Below are positions 19,996 through 29,873 of a stretch of DNA of 64,000 nucleotides, one piece after another (position 1 is the first letter of the stretch; every line of letters starts with the position of its first letter). Made by a program: the position numbers and the translations under genes. The notes under the pieces are model-generated. The model searched no databases and had not been told where the DNA came from. It worked only from the letters and a program-made list of their open reading frames with translations. The DNA comes from Chara braunii (lineage: Eukaryota; Streptophyta; Charophyceae; Charales; Characeae). Location: the NCBI GenBank assembly GCA_003427395.1, contig BFEA01000322.1, positions 1,380,418 to 1,444,417 on the forward strand, read 5' to 3'.

Positions 19996-20377
19996 CTTGT
20001 TAATTAACTGACTATGGACCGGATCACTAGCTTAAGCGGATCGAATCTTCTTTTGTAACTCGGTGCCCACATCTAAGTATGTTACGATGGCACCGAAGAA
20101 ATCAGCTCGTCTACTTAGCGCATCAACTACAACGTTATATTTCCCCTTTACCGGCTTTAGTTCAAAGTCAAACTGATTTATCTCCCCAACTTAGGTGTCA
20201 TCCGGGCTTGGGTCTTTCACTAGCGAAGTGACTCATGGTCTGAATACACCTTGAAATGTCGCCCTAGGAGGTAATGCCGCCAGTGATTTAAGGCTTCTCT
20301 AAGAGCAAACCACACTCTTTCGTACGTAGAAGCGGCAACCTTCTCACTAGGCAGTCTACAGGACATGAACTCAACGG
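19996..20377 (-). pseudogene. element C RNase H, C-terminal part
   Basis: The motifs STYERVWFALREALNHWRHY, LGRHFKVYSDHESLR, then FELKPVKGKYNVVVDALSRR are visible in two frames. A small deletion after SDHESLR removes part of the domain relative to element A. The domain is split by the MITE at 20386-20622. Confidence 0.8.
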
Positions 20378-20630
20378 GTTTGTACCATACTTGCAAGCGG
20401 ACGCCGTCCGGGCGGTTCCACACGTGTGGCAAACCGCCGGACCGGACCCGCGCGGCGCACGAATGTGCGCCCGACGACCAGTTACGCCCCACCCAAAAAA
20501 AAATTAAAAAAAAATGGCCCTGTCCGGTCCGGTCCGGGTCCGTCTGGTCCGGGGGGAGGGTGCCGCACGCGGAAAAGCGGACCAGACCGGACGCTCGTCC
20601 GGTCCGTCTGCTTACAAGTATGGTTTGTAC
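20378..20630. mobile_element. non-autonomous hAT-like MITE with 8-bp target duplication
   Basis: The insert proper is 20386-20622 (237 bp). It is flanked by GTTTGTAC at 20378-20385 and 20623-20630. Its ends are inverted: CATACTTGCAAGC on the left, and CATACTTGTAAGC as the reverse complement of the right. An 8-bp duplication and ends starting CA are hallmarks of hAT transposons. The interior carries many GTCCGG/CCGGAC copies near both ends and a perfect palindrome CCACACGTGTGG. No transposase is encoded. The empty-site reading restores the RNase H frame context seen in element A. Confidence 0.8.
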
Positions 20631-21137
20631 CCATTGCGATCATTCTGCTGGAGTACAACACCTATCGCGTATTGCCTAGGATCAATGGTCACTATAAACG
20701 GTAAGTATGGATGGGCGATCTTCAAAACTGGGTACTCTATCAAACACTTTTTCAGACGCTTAAAGGTTGAGGTATAATCCTTGTCCCACTTCCAGACTGT
20801 TTCTTTCCTCAACAACCTATGCAATGGAGCAGCTATTACAGTAAAGTTCCATACGAACTTGTGGTAATAGTTGGTCATACCAAGGAACGATCGTAGTTCC
20901 GCAAAGTACGCGGTGTTGGCCTGTTGCTGATTGCTGCTATTTTGGCGTCTTCAGGTTTCATTCCGTTTCCATCCAACACATGACCCAAATACAACACATC
21001 GACGCTTGACCCATTCACACTTCTTTGGGTTCAACTTAAGGTTAGCTTCACACAACTTGCTCAATATTGACCGGATATGTTGTTCGTTTTCCTCTTACGT
21101 CTTACTGAAAATCATAATATCATCTAAATACCATGGC
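20631..21137 (-). pseudogene. element C RT thumb to YLDD and first RNase H strand
   Basis: Reading on the minus strand from 21137: YLDDIMIFSKT (polymerase catalytic box), a broken thumb, then TNYYHKFVWNFTVIAAPLHRLLRK, KWDKDYTSTFKRLKK and IVTIDPRQYAIGVVLQQNDR, in which the usual TDAS/TDAN of RNase H is TIDPRQ. Everything amino-terminal of YLDD is absent here and replaced by unrelated sequence at 21138. Confidence 0.8.
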
Positions 21138-21318
21138 GGTGGCGGACAACCAAATTGGACAAGTCCGGACATCGGACACCGAAATTCCCGGTTTAATCCG
21201 AACATCCGATTTTTCGGTATTTTCAGGTTAATTCGGACATGTCCGGAATGACATTTCCGGATTCCTGTCCGGATAGTATATATGTCCGGAAGAAGGGAAA
21301 AAAAAAAAAAAAACTTTG
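21138..21318. repeat. GTCCGGA-rich insert ending in a poly(A) run
   Basis: The segment has at least six GTCCGGA/TCCGGAC motifs in both orientations and ends with about 16 A at 21298-21313. It lies exactly where element C pol stops and element B gag begins. It shares the GTCCGG words with the MITE at 20386 but no clear terminal repeat was found. Confidence 0.5.
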
Positions 21319-21319
21319 N

Positions 21320-22565
21320 GCCTAGGCTACCAGTCAGGCCGCCTGGGTCCCGGGTGGCCAGCCCGTGTAAGGACCAGGGAAGGTCCCAGAAGGTCTCAGT
21401 GACCCCATGGTCTGGGACGGCTACCAAGTCGTCCATGGTACCCTTGAGTGCTCTCGCACTTCTCCACTGTTGCGAGTGGATCGTTTGTAGCTTGTCAGAG
21501 GCTCTAACGCCTCTTGTTGGGTTAGCGAATCGCTCCCTCATGAGCTTGAAGAATTGAGGAAGGGGGGTGACTTTAGAGTAAGGAAACAGGTTGTTTTCAC
21601 AACCGGCTGCGTGCGCAAGGGACCTGGCAAAACTAGCCGCCTCATCCTTAAGGGTCTGGAAGGCCACGAGGACTTGCTCCTCTGTCATGACTTGCTGTAG
21701 ATACACGTAACCGTTGACACTGGCCTCCCAGTTGTCAAAGTTCTCCTCCTTCTTTCCCCCGTACGCATCGGGAAACTTAAGCTTAACTGGGTCCTTGCGA
21801 GGCCTGGCCTCGCCCTCTACAACGGCTATTGCTTTGGCACCCTCAATGGCGCCCTCACAGAACTTCCCCACATTGTCTCTCAGTTGCTTGACTTCGCCCC
21901 CAATGTGGGTAATCATATCGCGCGCAAAGTCCCTAAACCCCGACCGCATGGCACTCAAGGCTACCTCTTGACTCCAACTGGCTTGGCGCTCCTCCATCCA
22001 AGCCGTACTCAACACCTCTAAGTAGCCCAACACCTTATCCCATTTGGCCTTGTCGTCTGCCAGGGCCTGCACTTCTTTTTTACACTCTTTCACCTTCGCC
22101 ACCTCTGCAGTCAGTTTATTGACTTCCTCTCTCCTCCTCTTCTTCTCCGTCTTCATCCTCAGTTTCCATGCCAACTTCTGCTCCTCCTCCCTTTCTCGCC
22201 GTTTCGTCTTCTCCCAACGATAAATTAGCGACCCACTCACTTATCCTCTTCTCCATCTCTTCATCTGTATCCCTCTTCGTGCCACTACTCCCTTCTCCTC
22301 CTTCAATACGCATTCTTTCTTTTTCTTCTTCTGCTGCCGCTTCTTCTTCAGCAACCTTTCTCCTCTCTTCTTCCTCCTGCTGAACTTTCTTCATCTCCTC
22401 CTCCAACCTCTTCATGTTAGCCGCCTGTTCCTCTGCGATAGCCTTTAGCTTCGCCTGCTTCTCGAGCTCCTTCCTCTCCCTGTTTTCTCTCACTAGGGCG
22501 GCCATCTTCTCTTGCTGCTCAGGGGTGTATGGGCTAGTACTCTTCCCACTACGCAACTCCAACAT
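21320..22565 (-). pseudogene. element B Gag
   Basis: The amino end (22116-22565) starts MLELRSGKSTSPYTPEQQEK and is Glu/Lys rich, a likely coiled coil. A frameshift near 22200 leads to the second frame (down to about 21320) with KLTAEVAKVKECKKEVQALA, FRDFARDMITHIGGEVKQL, KLKFPDAYGGKKEENFDNW, YVYLQQVMTEEQVLVAFQTL and MRERFANPTRGVRASDKLQ. This is the family I Gag, seen also in A and D. The frame then runs on into unrelated sequence (to 21095) and by chance joins the YLDD piece of element C. No zinc knuckle or pol remains. Confidence 0.85.
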
Positions 22566-23538
22566 GGTGATAAGTGTACAACCGGATTAGTGATTCCAAA
22601 CCTCACCACGTAGACTCTGACCCCTGACTGACAAACCTATTGACTCAATCTAAGGACTTACAAAATCCTAACGAGGATCCTGCCAACTATGGTCTCTAGC
22701 CTGGACCTACACTATGGCTGTCACTACTAGACCTGTTGCTGATCAGGAGGCATTTAAGGAGATCCCCCGAACTCCTCAGGAATTATTTAACGTTGCATAC
22801 AGGACGACGCGATCAACAGGTCTCTCAAGACTTAGACGGTCTGTTGTGCAGCCCACAGCTCGGATTTCGGGCCTACCGTGCCACACCGAGCCGCCCGCCG
22901 GTCAGTACCGGTCCTTGGGAGGGTTTGACCTCCGGGACAGTCGAGTCGTCAGACACAACTTTTAGCCCTACTCATCCCGTGTGGGTTTGGTCTACAAGAC
23001 CCTATCCTTCATCCACAGAGTACTATCACCTAGGACAGAAGAGACTCGATGCAGAAAGAATAAACAGACAGACTGGACTCAACAAGTACCAAGGGGTGTG
23101 TGCTCATCCATAGGGCGAGGGATATGCTGAAGGCTTGGAGAGATGTTACCGGCTCCAACTTGGTCAAAGTCTTGGTCAACGCCTTGGTCAATGCCGGTCA
23201 ACGCTGCTATCAGCCCCCGGTCAACCCTCTCGGTCAACCCTCCGGTCAGCTATGGCTGCCGGCTCCTCTTCCTCGCCAACCCTCTTCTTCCTTTCACCTT
23301 CCTGGCCTCCTTTCACCCCGACTGTCTTCTTCTTCTCTTTTTTTTTTTTTTTTTTGATCGGCCCTTTCTTCACCTCTCGGCTATGGCCTCTTTCTCTCCC
23401 TTTTCAATCTCTTCCCCTTTGTTCGGTCTTTCTCCCTCCTTCGGTACTCTGTGGTGACACTCCGTGGCTATGGCCGCTTCTCCCTCCTCCACGTGGGACT
23501 GCACAGCTTGCCTCACAGGTATGTGACAACCAAACTTG

Positions 23539-23595
<57 letters not shown>

Positions 23596-23651
23596 TGCGA
23601 TATCTTCAGCGCAGCAGGTACGTAGTAACCCAATCTTGTATCGCTCAACCT

Positions 23652-23685
<34 letters not shown>

Positions 23686-23810
23686 NNNNNNNNNNNNNNN
23701 NNNNNNNNNNNNNNNNNNNNNNNNNNNNNNNNNNNNNNNNNNNNNNNNNNNNNNNNNNNNNNNNNNNNNNNNNNNNNNNNNNNNNNNNNNNNNNNNNNNN
23801 NNNNNNNNNN

Positions 23811-23899
<89 letters not shown>

Positions 23900-24048
23900 C
23901 GCGCGGTCTTCTTCTTCGTCGTGGTCTTCTTTGCAGGTGTGCGGCGGCTTCTCCAACCTCAGGTCCGCTATGGCGGACTACAGCCTTCGGCGGCCACCTC
24001 TGCTATGACGCATCACCCTGCGACACACAATTCGGCGCGCATGGAATC
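22566..24048 (-). other. element B leader, with (CT)n and an assembly gap
   Basis: This is the 5' leader between primer site and gag. It keeps the family I block at 22737-22960 (TTAAGGAGATCCCCCGAACT, PuCAGTACCGGTCC). Two (CT)n tracts surround a run of N at 23686-23810, and a (GC)n tract follows at 23885-23906. Long SLSLSL frames here are low complexity only. Confidence 0.7.
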
Positions 24049-24068
24049 GCGGGTACCAGCTCCGATAT
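24049..24068 (-). other. primer binding site of element B
   Basis: On the minus strand TGATATCGGAGCTGGTACCC follows the LTR end by one base. It differs from the A site by a G to A at position 3. Confidence 0.7.
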
Positions 24069-24069
24069 C

Positions 24070-24932
24070 AATGAAATCAGACTCGTTCTCATTCACACTT
24101 TTCGTGCATGTAAACAACAGCGCAGCAAACTGGCGACATGCGCCCACTCAAAACTCAAAGATATAGCATCCAGATACGAGTTCACTTTCAACTGGCTATG
24201 GCGACTCAGCGCCCAAACAACTCATTGTTCACATACACCGGATCACCCTGGATATCCCACACGCGTCACTCTGAACACNCGCACATACACACACACACAC
24301 TTCACGCTAAACTACAGCTATGGTAGCTATGGCTGCCTCTACCCTATCGCTATGCTACGCTCCTTCTCTCTCGCCCACTTCAGCTCCGGGCTCTCTGCAG
24401 ACCTCCTTGCACAAGTCACTGTGGCAGCCCTTCCGCATGGCTCACGCAGAAAATGAATGAAAGCCTGGGCGCTGCCTTTTAATTTATACTCCGGAAACTC
24501 GTTGGTCTGCCCTTTGCCAACAGCCCATGGTGCTCACAGTCCCCCGTGGTACTTGCTGGACCGGACTGGGACTGACTGGACCTTACCGCTGACTGACTTT
24601 GAACTCACTGCCAACCTACCGTAGTCGTACTGCGATTGCACTGCGGTGTAGTCCACCACTTGACTCGCCACTTGACCACTTGCCCACTTGTCGACCTTCT
24701 AGAAGGACTACAGCTAGACTTCTGGAACTCGCTAAGACTTCTACTCTATAGATCTACAGATCGAACCCCTGCTGCCTGTGGACCTATGACAGACCTACCA
24801 ACTGTCTACGAATACACAGGTCACAAGGTCAACTCTCGGGGACTACACAGATACTGTACATGGGTAGGGTGAAGTCTAGGGATCGAGCCTTGGGATCTGC
24901 GTCTGTTACTGCAAAAGGTGAAAACCATTTCA
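24070..24932 (-). repeat. 5' LTR of element B, family I
   Basis: On the minus strand the LTR starts TGAAATGGTTTTCACC at 24932 and ends GTCTGATTTCA at 24070 (863 bp). It is a diverged relative of the element A LTR; shared landmarks are GCTGCCTTTTAATTTATAC (24472) and GCATGGCTCACGC. Its start lies inside the protease of element C. One N is at 24279. Confidence 0.8.
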
Positions 24933-25276
24933 CCACTTTCTACTAACGTGGTGTATATCATTTCTCTACTTACTTCTATATCTGCTATTATTAGCTGCCC
25001 CTTCGACTTCTTCTTCATTTCAGCCCCAGCGCGGCGACGAGTGATCAGCTCATTTCCAATACTTGCGAGGGAGCCACCTAGAGAGGTCCTAACACAAGCA
25101 ACCTCTGGACAACTAGCTAGGTGGGGGCCTATAACAATCTCTGCCATTGGGATCTTCGGATAGGAGGGTGCCTTTTCAACGCGCGCTTCTATCTTCCTGT
25201 TTGAGTCCGAAGTCCTTGTAGAGGCAACTGCAACCTCTACTGTATGTTCCCTTTTGAGTATCTGGACGCGGCACAC
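24933..25276 (-). pseudogene. element C protease amino part, cut by element B
   Basis: The frame shows KREHTVEVAVASTRT, PHLASCPEVACVRTSLGGSLAS and GQLIIADIEVSREMIYTTLV. In element A the corresponding text is followed by the DSGATRS active site. Here it meets the element B LTR start, so the active site and the rest are not present at this place. Confidence 0.75.
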
Positions 25277-25314
25277 AAGGGAACTATGTGGTCGAGGTCA
25301 CCACATTTAAAACA
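25273..25314 (-). pseudogene. element C zinc knuckle, intact CCHC
   Basis: On the minus strand this encodes CFKCGDLDHIVPLC, a perfect CX2CX4HX4C retroviral knuckle that binds RNA in Gag. The flanking frame is broken, so it is part of a pseudogene. Confidence 0.8.
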
Positions 25315-25619
25315 TTGGCGGGCCTTGCGACAGTCCTCCCGGACTTTCTTGTCTATACCGATTTCTTCCCAAGGTTTGCCCTCAACTATCCCCGGGTGTG
25401 TTGGGTACGACCGCCAATTCCTACCTCTTCCTCTACCCCCCTATGAAGGGAGAACTTCTACCACCTTGCAAGGGATCATAAGCCCTACCTCCCATGTAGT
25501 AGCTACCTTTGTCACCACCCCTTTGGGCAGCGGGTCCTCGACCTTCGCCTCGTCTTCGACCTCCTCTACCTCGGCCTCTACCTTGTCGCCCTCCCCCACG
25601 GACTGCAACTGCCGCTAGT

Positions 25620-26231
25620 CCCCTCCCCGGGCTACTTGGCTGTTGATCTCCTCGTCTGGACCATAATCTATCTGGTCGTGATAATGACTCTGCACCTTCT
25701 TAGAAAGTGACCAGCAAATTATCCTTACCTTCTATAGTGCCAGATATGGTCTCATTCTTCCACCACTGACCGACCTGCAGATCCTTCCAATAATGGCAAT
25801 AGTTTGCCTCTTATAGGAACCCGGCATGGTCTACAACTATCTTGTTGAATTTCTCACAGGTCATCCCCTCGTCTTTGGTAGGGGGATATAGATGGGTCTT
25901 GAGGGGCTCTGGCAGCGCTCTAGCGAAATTGTTCAAAATCTGAGTGGGGGTAAGTCCATTGCAGCAGCTCATCCATAGTGGCCTTGAGAGCCGACGCACT
26001 CTTCCACTTGCGGTCACTATTATTAAGGATGAGGGACTCGGTACGACGAGCTAAGTTCTTATCCTCGAAGCGGTCTTTCAAGGCTTTGAAGAAGTCCTTA
26101 ATCCTAGTGCGCTGTGAGTATTGCACCATCAAGGTGAATCTGACTTCCTTTATTAGCGAAGTAACGAAGCTTGTTGCGTCTCCCCCTAGGCACAAATTTG
26201 CCATTAGTATGCGGTCCCAATACTGAGTCAA
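25620..26231 (-). pseudogene. element C Gag core
   Basis: Two frames (25920-26231 and 25811-26017) hold TQYWDRILMANLCLGGDATS, FFKALKDRFEDKNLARRTES, WKSASALKATMDELLQW and QILNNFARALPEPLKTHLYP. The pattern (D...F, LKDRF, ALKATMDEL, IL..F...LP) fits a retrotransposon Gag capsid. It is unlike the FDNWEA Gag of family I, supporting a separate family. Confidence 0.7.
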
Positions 26232-26243
26232 CTACGCATACAG

Positions 26244-27050
26244 TTACGTGTCTATCGCCGCATCCCAATGAAATATGTTCTCCTCCCTCTTCTGAGTATA
26301 TGTGCAGTGTGGCTTAACCTTCATCTTCTCCATTCGTTCTCCTCCCTCAAACGTATCTTCTCCGCCTTTCTTTCCTCCATCCTTCATGGGACCTTTACCC
26401 TTCTTGTCACCATCCCCATCGTCGCCACCATCTCCATCTCCACCATCGGGACTCAACTTTGCTGAGATGGTATTAGCCAACTTTTGAGTAAAGAGGAAAT
26501 CTAATTGGCGTGTATACAACATGATCCTATGATCAATTTGCTGGGACGATGCAGTCTCGGTACTCCCAAATTCCTCCTGATGTCGCTCTACCTTTCGAAT
26601 GGCTCGTTGAAGTGCATAGAGTTCCTGGGTGGTGTGCAACAAAGTGTCAGTGAGGAGGTTCCAGCGTTCTTCAGTCTCCACCTGTTTTCCTTCTTGCTCC
26701 TTCAACAACACCTGAAGTCTTTCCTCCTCTTCTTTCAACCCTTTCTTTTCATCAAATTTTTTCCTTCTCGCGGTCAACAACTTTTGATTGAACCCACTTT
26801 TATTTTCTTCTATCAGCAAGTTCTCCTTCTCCCGATCCTTTGGTGCTGCCAACTTTGCCACAAATTGATCCCTCTCTTCATCAGGTTCTTCCGGAAGCTC
26901 CGTCCGGTACCCAAAATTTTCCACCCAATCCAAGTCTCCAATTCGTTGGAGTCTCAGTTCTCCAGCATGGCAGCTGTCTTCCACCTCCTCCCCTGCTGGT
27001 TGTCTTCTTTTCTCCAGTCCTCCTCCTTGTAATGATTGTTTGCCCTCCAT
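26244..27050 (-). pseudogene. element C Gag amino end, coiled coil
   Basis: A 268-codon frame starting MEGKQSLQGGGLEKRRQPAG. It is Glu/Lys rich with heptad-like stretches (LKEEEERLQVLLKEQEGKQV, TQELYALQRAIRKVERHQEE) and an acidic DGGDGDGGDDGDGDKKGKG linker, ending in CTYTQKREENIFHWDAAID. It reads straight towards the capsid core, which starts in the next frame. Its length and low complexity leave only the last motif as family evidence. Confidence 0.7.
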
Positions 27051-28229
27051 TGAATTGGTAGTTTTTACCTGTTCTTGTGTTCTGCCCTAATACTTATGCT
27101 TAGTCTTCTTCTTCTTCAACTTCTAACTCCTACACTTCTTCTTTCTTCTTCATTTCCTTCTCCATCTTTTTTTTCTCCTCCTTCGCTTTCTTTTTCTAAG
27201 CCAACCTCCGATCAATTTATGCCTGCCGTTCTGCTATGTATGGCTGTGTGGTCCCACAAAACGTCATGGTTACACTCATGCGGCATGTCCGGTGGAATCC
27301 TAGAGGAAACAGGAATCGGAGAAGGGGACCCCATAACACGGACAGGGTCAACATTGCGAACATCGGGTGGTCATCCATGGTTGCTAAGGCACAGGTAAGT
27401 AGCCTCCACTCCTCACCACGTAGACCTCGCCCTCAACACTTAAACTATCAAATCTAGATTGGAGTCCGACCTATCTAAGTTCTTCCCTCCCCACAGTGTC
27501 ACTGCAACTACCCTGTCAAGCTGCTGGGCAACCAGCAGCCTAAAAATCCGGAGGCTGGGCCCGACGACGACTGCCATTGATAAATTTGATCGATGATCGT
27601 CGTTTCGTTTCGGCCTCCGAAAAGGTCGGACGCCCACCCGAGGCCCATTATTTTCCCACGCGGGAAAGGTGCTAGTGGTTTAACGATGCGGACAGGATGT
27701 CATGCCCACCAGGATCCGAAGGTTCGTTTCTCAAGACTTACAGCTCCTCACTGCGTCATCTCTGGTTCGGTCGCATGTCGGTTAGTACCGGTCTTAGAGC
27801 TAAACAAGTTGTTTTACGAGCGCTCGCCGCTCATGCCCATGCTTCCTACTTTTCAGGTGATACACCCAACAACCGAGCTTCTATCCTAGACACAACCTAC
27901 TTCATAAACGTGTCTGACCAGATGTTGACTCAAAACAAAATCCAGATATGTCATCAGGTGTTCTCTCCAGCAACACCAACACCAAAATGTGGAAAGGTAT
28001 CGTGACACTAATTCATTCATCAAAGCAAATGCAGGGCTCAGGGGGGCGATGCACTTCACTTGTGAACGTTCCTTTGATGAAGCTCCTCGACGCTCCTTGG
28101 ATGCAGGTACGTAGTCATCATCCCCCTCTCTGCCCACTTCTTTTTCGGTCTGCAACCCCAATGTCAGGCTCCAAGTCTCGTCTCGCTGGCCTTATTCTTG
28201 CCAACTTTCATCAACAGCGGATGTAGTGA
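27051..28229 (-). other. element C leader
   Basis: The segment links the primer site to gag. A hairpin can form between CGGAGGC (27549-27555) with GCCTCCG (27613-27619), and CGACGA (27562) with TCGTCG (27597). No long conserved frame is visible. Confidence 0.55.
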
Positions 28230-28247
28230 GTACCAGCTCCGATACCA
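28230..28247 (-). other. primer binding site of element C
   Basis: On the minus strand TGGTATCGGAGCTGGTAC starts two bases after the LTR end (AATGCA). It matches initiator tRNA-Met like the other elements. Confidence 0.8.
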
Positions 28248-28249
28248 AT

Positions 28250-29558
28250 TGCATTGAGCCTCACTGCTCGTCACCTCTAGCACACACAGACAATGAGAGA
28301 TCACACGAAGTCCATATTAGAGTCCAGAGATGCAAAGTCCAGATAAACGCAGCTTAGGAATTCCAACAAATTATCACATTAAGCACTTTCAGAGTTCCAG
28401 TCACCATCGCTCATCAACGCAGAGTTCAACAAGAGTCGTGAATGCTCGGCCTGCAAAGCTTTGTCGACCTGTAATGACTTAACGAATTTACAAGCTGACT
28501 AAGATTAAGCTCCATTCAATATACAGGGAAACTTCCCCACATACACCAAACTCGAGAAGAGGAGTATGTTTACGGGTATTAAAATTATTAAGAGCGATGA
28601 TTAAGACGAATACATAGGTGAACCTCCTCACATACACAAAACTTGAGAAGCGGACTATGTATACGGCTAGTTAAAGTATTAAGAGCGTGGACAATATAAG
28701 ATTATGTTAAGAAGTTAAAGAGTATTAGATAATGTATTCAATCATGTATTAGATAATGTCTTCTTACCTTTCAAGGACAATAAGGGCGGACAAGCGATTG
28801 TGACCAGCTTGTGGTAACAAGGAGCATCCTCTTCCAAGGTAGGTGACTCTCTTCTCTCGCTGTCCCCCCCTCTCTCTCTCTCTGTCTTCTTCATGCATGT
28901 GCTCACTCTCTCTCTCTACTCTCTCTCCCTCTCTCTACTTGAGGATCTCGACTCTGAGGTCTACCTCCTCCTACTAGCTGAGCGGCAATGGCCGCCTTCC
29001 CTTCCCCGCACAACGCTGCCCAGCAGGGCTCTTGCGCATGCCACTCGTAGATAACGCACTAACGCTTCAGCAACACTTCCACACTTCTCATGCATGAGCA
29101 ATCTGCTTGAAATGTGGCTGGCAAGTCCTTATATTGACTTGGACTGGGCCTGAACTCGTCCCAGCCTCTGCTTCCTTTGGCCTCACTTGGTACTAGTACC
29201 ACATGCCCACGGCCTGTTTGGTTCAGAATGTCGAGGCCTGGTACCTCCCTGAATTTTCCCTTGGTGTGTTGCTGCTTGGCCCTATCAGTCATGACTTTTC
29301 ATCTGTGGGATATGCCTCTTTGCCTATGAGACATGACCTTTGCCTGTGGAATATGTCCTTTGACTTCGAGACGTGACTTTTGCCTGTGGGACACGACTTT
29401 TGCCCGGGGAAGTGCCCTTTGCCTGTGGGATATGACCTTTCACCGTGAGATGTGACTGGTGCCTATTGGATGGGACTGTTGACCAAGTGCCTGTTGGACT
29501 CAACCTCTGGGGCACCCGGCTTAGCTTTTCTGAAATTGAACGACTTGGCCCCTCTCTT
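28250..29558 (-). repeat. 5' LTR of element C, family II
   Basis: The copy is homologous to 17540-18536 but longer, because about 380 bp of extra sequence (roughly 28435-28820, AT-rich, with a repeated ACATACACNAAACT motif) lies in its 3' third. It has the 20-bp U3 repeats (29291-29484) and a TATA-like box near 29128. The LTR 5' end, about 80 bp, is missing: at about 29558 it is cut and joined to the pol tail of a family III element. Confidence 0.8.
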
Positions 29559-29873
29559 GTGCCTATCGATGATTCCTCGTGCAATTAATGGCGGTCACGA
29601 GATTGATAGAATTGTCGAGCACAGTGGAAAAGGGAAAAACAGACAATACAAAGTCCAGTTTTTATATCGCCCTGTTCACCCATTAAATGATTTTTACTAG
29701 ATTGCTAAGAAAGACTTGTTGCAGAGTGCCCAGCGAGTCGTCAACGCATACGAACGACTGATTGTCTCCTAACAACAACCTAAATTCACCGCTACCCTCA
29801 CTCCTAGGTTGCTATGCACGGACTTTGAGTGAGTTACTCGCTCGAAGGGACCTCGCTCTTGAGGGGGGGGTAG
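29559..29873 (+). pseudogene. chromodomain tail and polypurine tract of an upstream family III element
   Basis: The text matches 38703-39042 of element E: MIPRAINGGHEIDRIVEHSG, KGKNRQYKVQFLYRP, then HPLNDFY followed by a TAG in place of Trp. A second stop follows at about 29770. The tract GAGGGGGGGGTAG ends at 29873. Everything upstream of the chromodomain is absent. This is the end of a second element, which shares its LTR with E. Confidence 0.85.

Noticed and set aside
20413-20442. Palindrome around CCACACGTGTGG as a separate regulatory site
   Set aside because: It is inside the MITE and is better explained as part of that element.
21095-22240. 381-codon frame as one Gag-RT protein
   Set aside because: It joins element B Gag to element C YLDD through a poly(A) run with an N, by chance of frame.
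23540-23884. Long frames of Ser-Leu repeats across the (CT)n tracts and the N run
   Set aside because: Any frame through a CT microsatellite stays open; one spans an assembly gap. No protein evidence.
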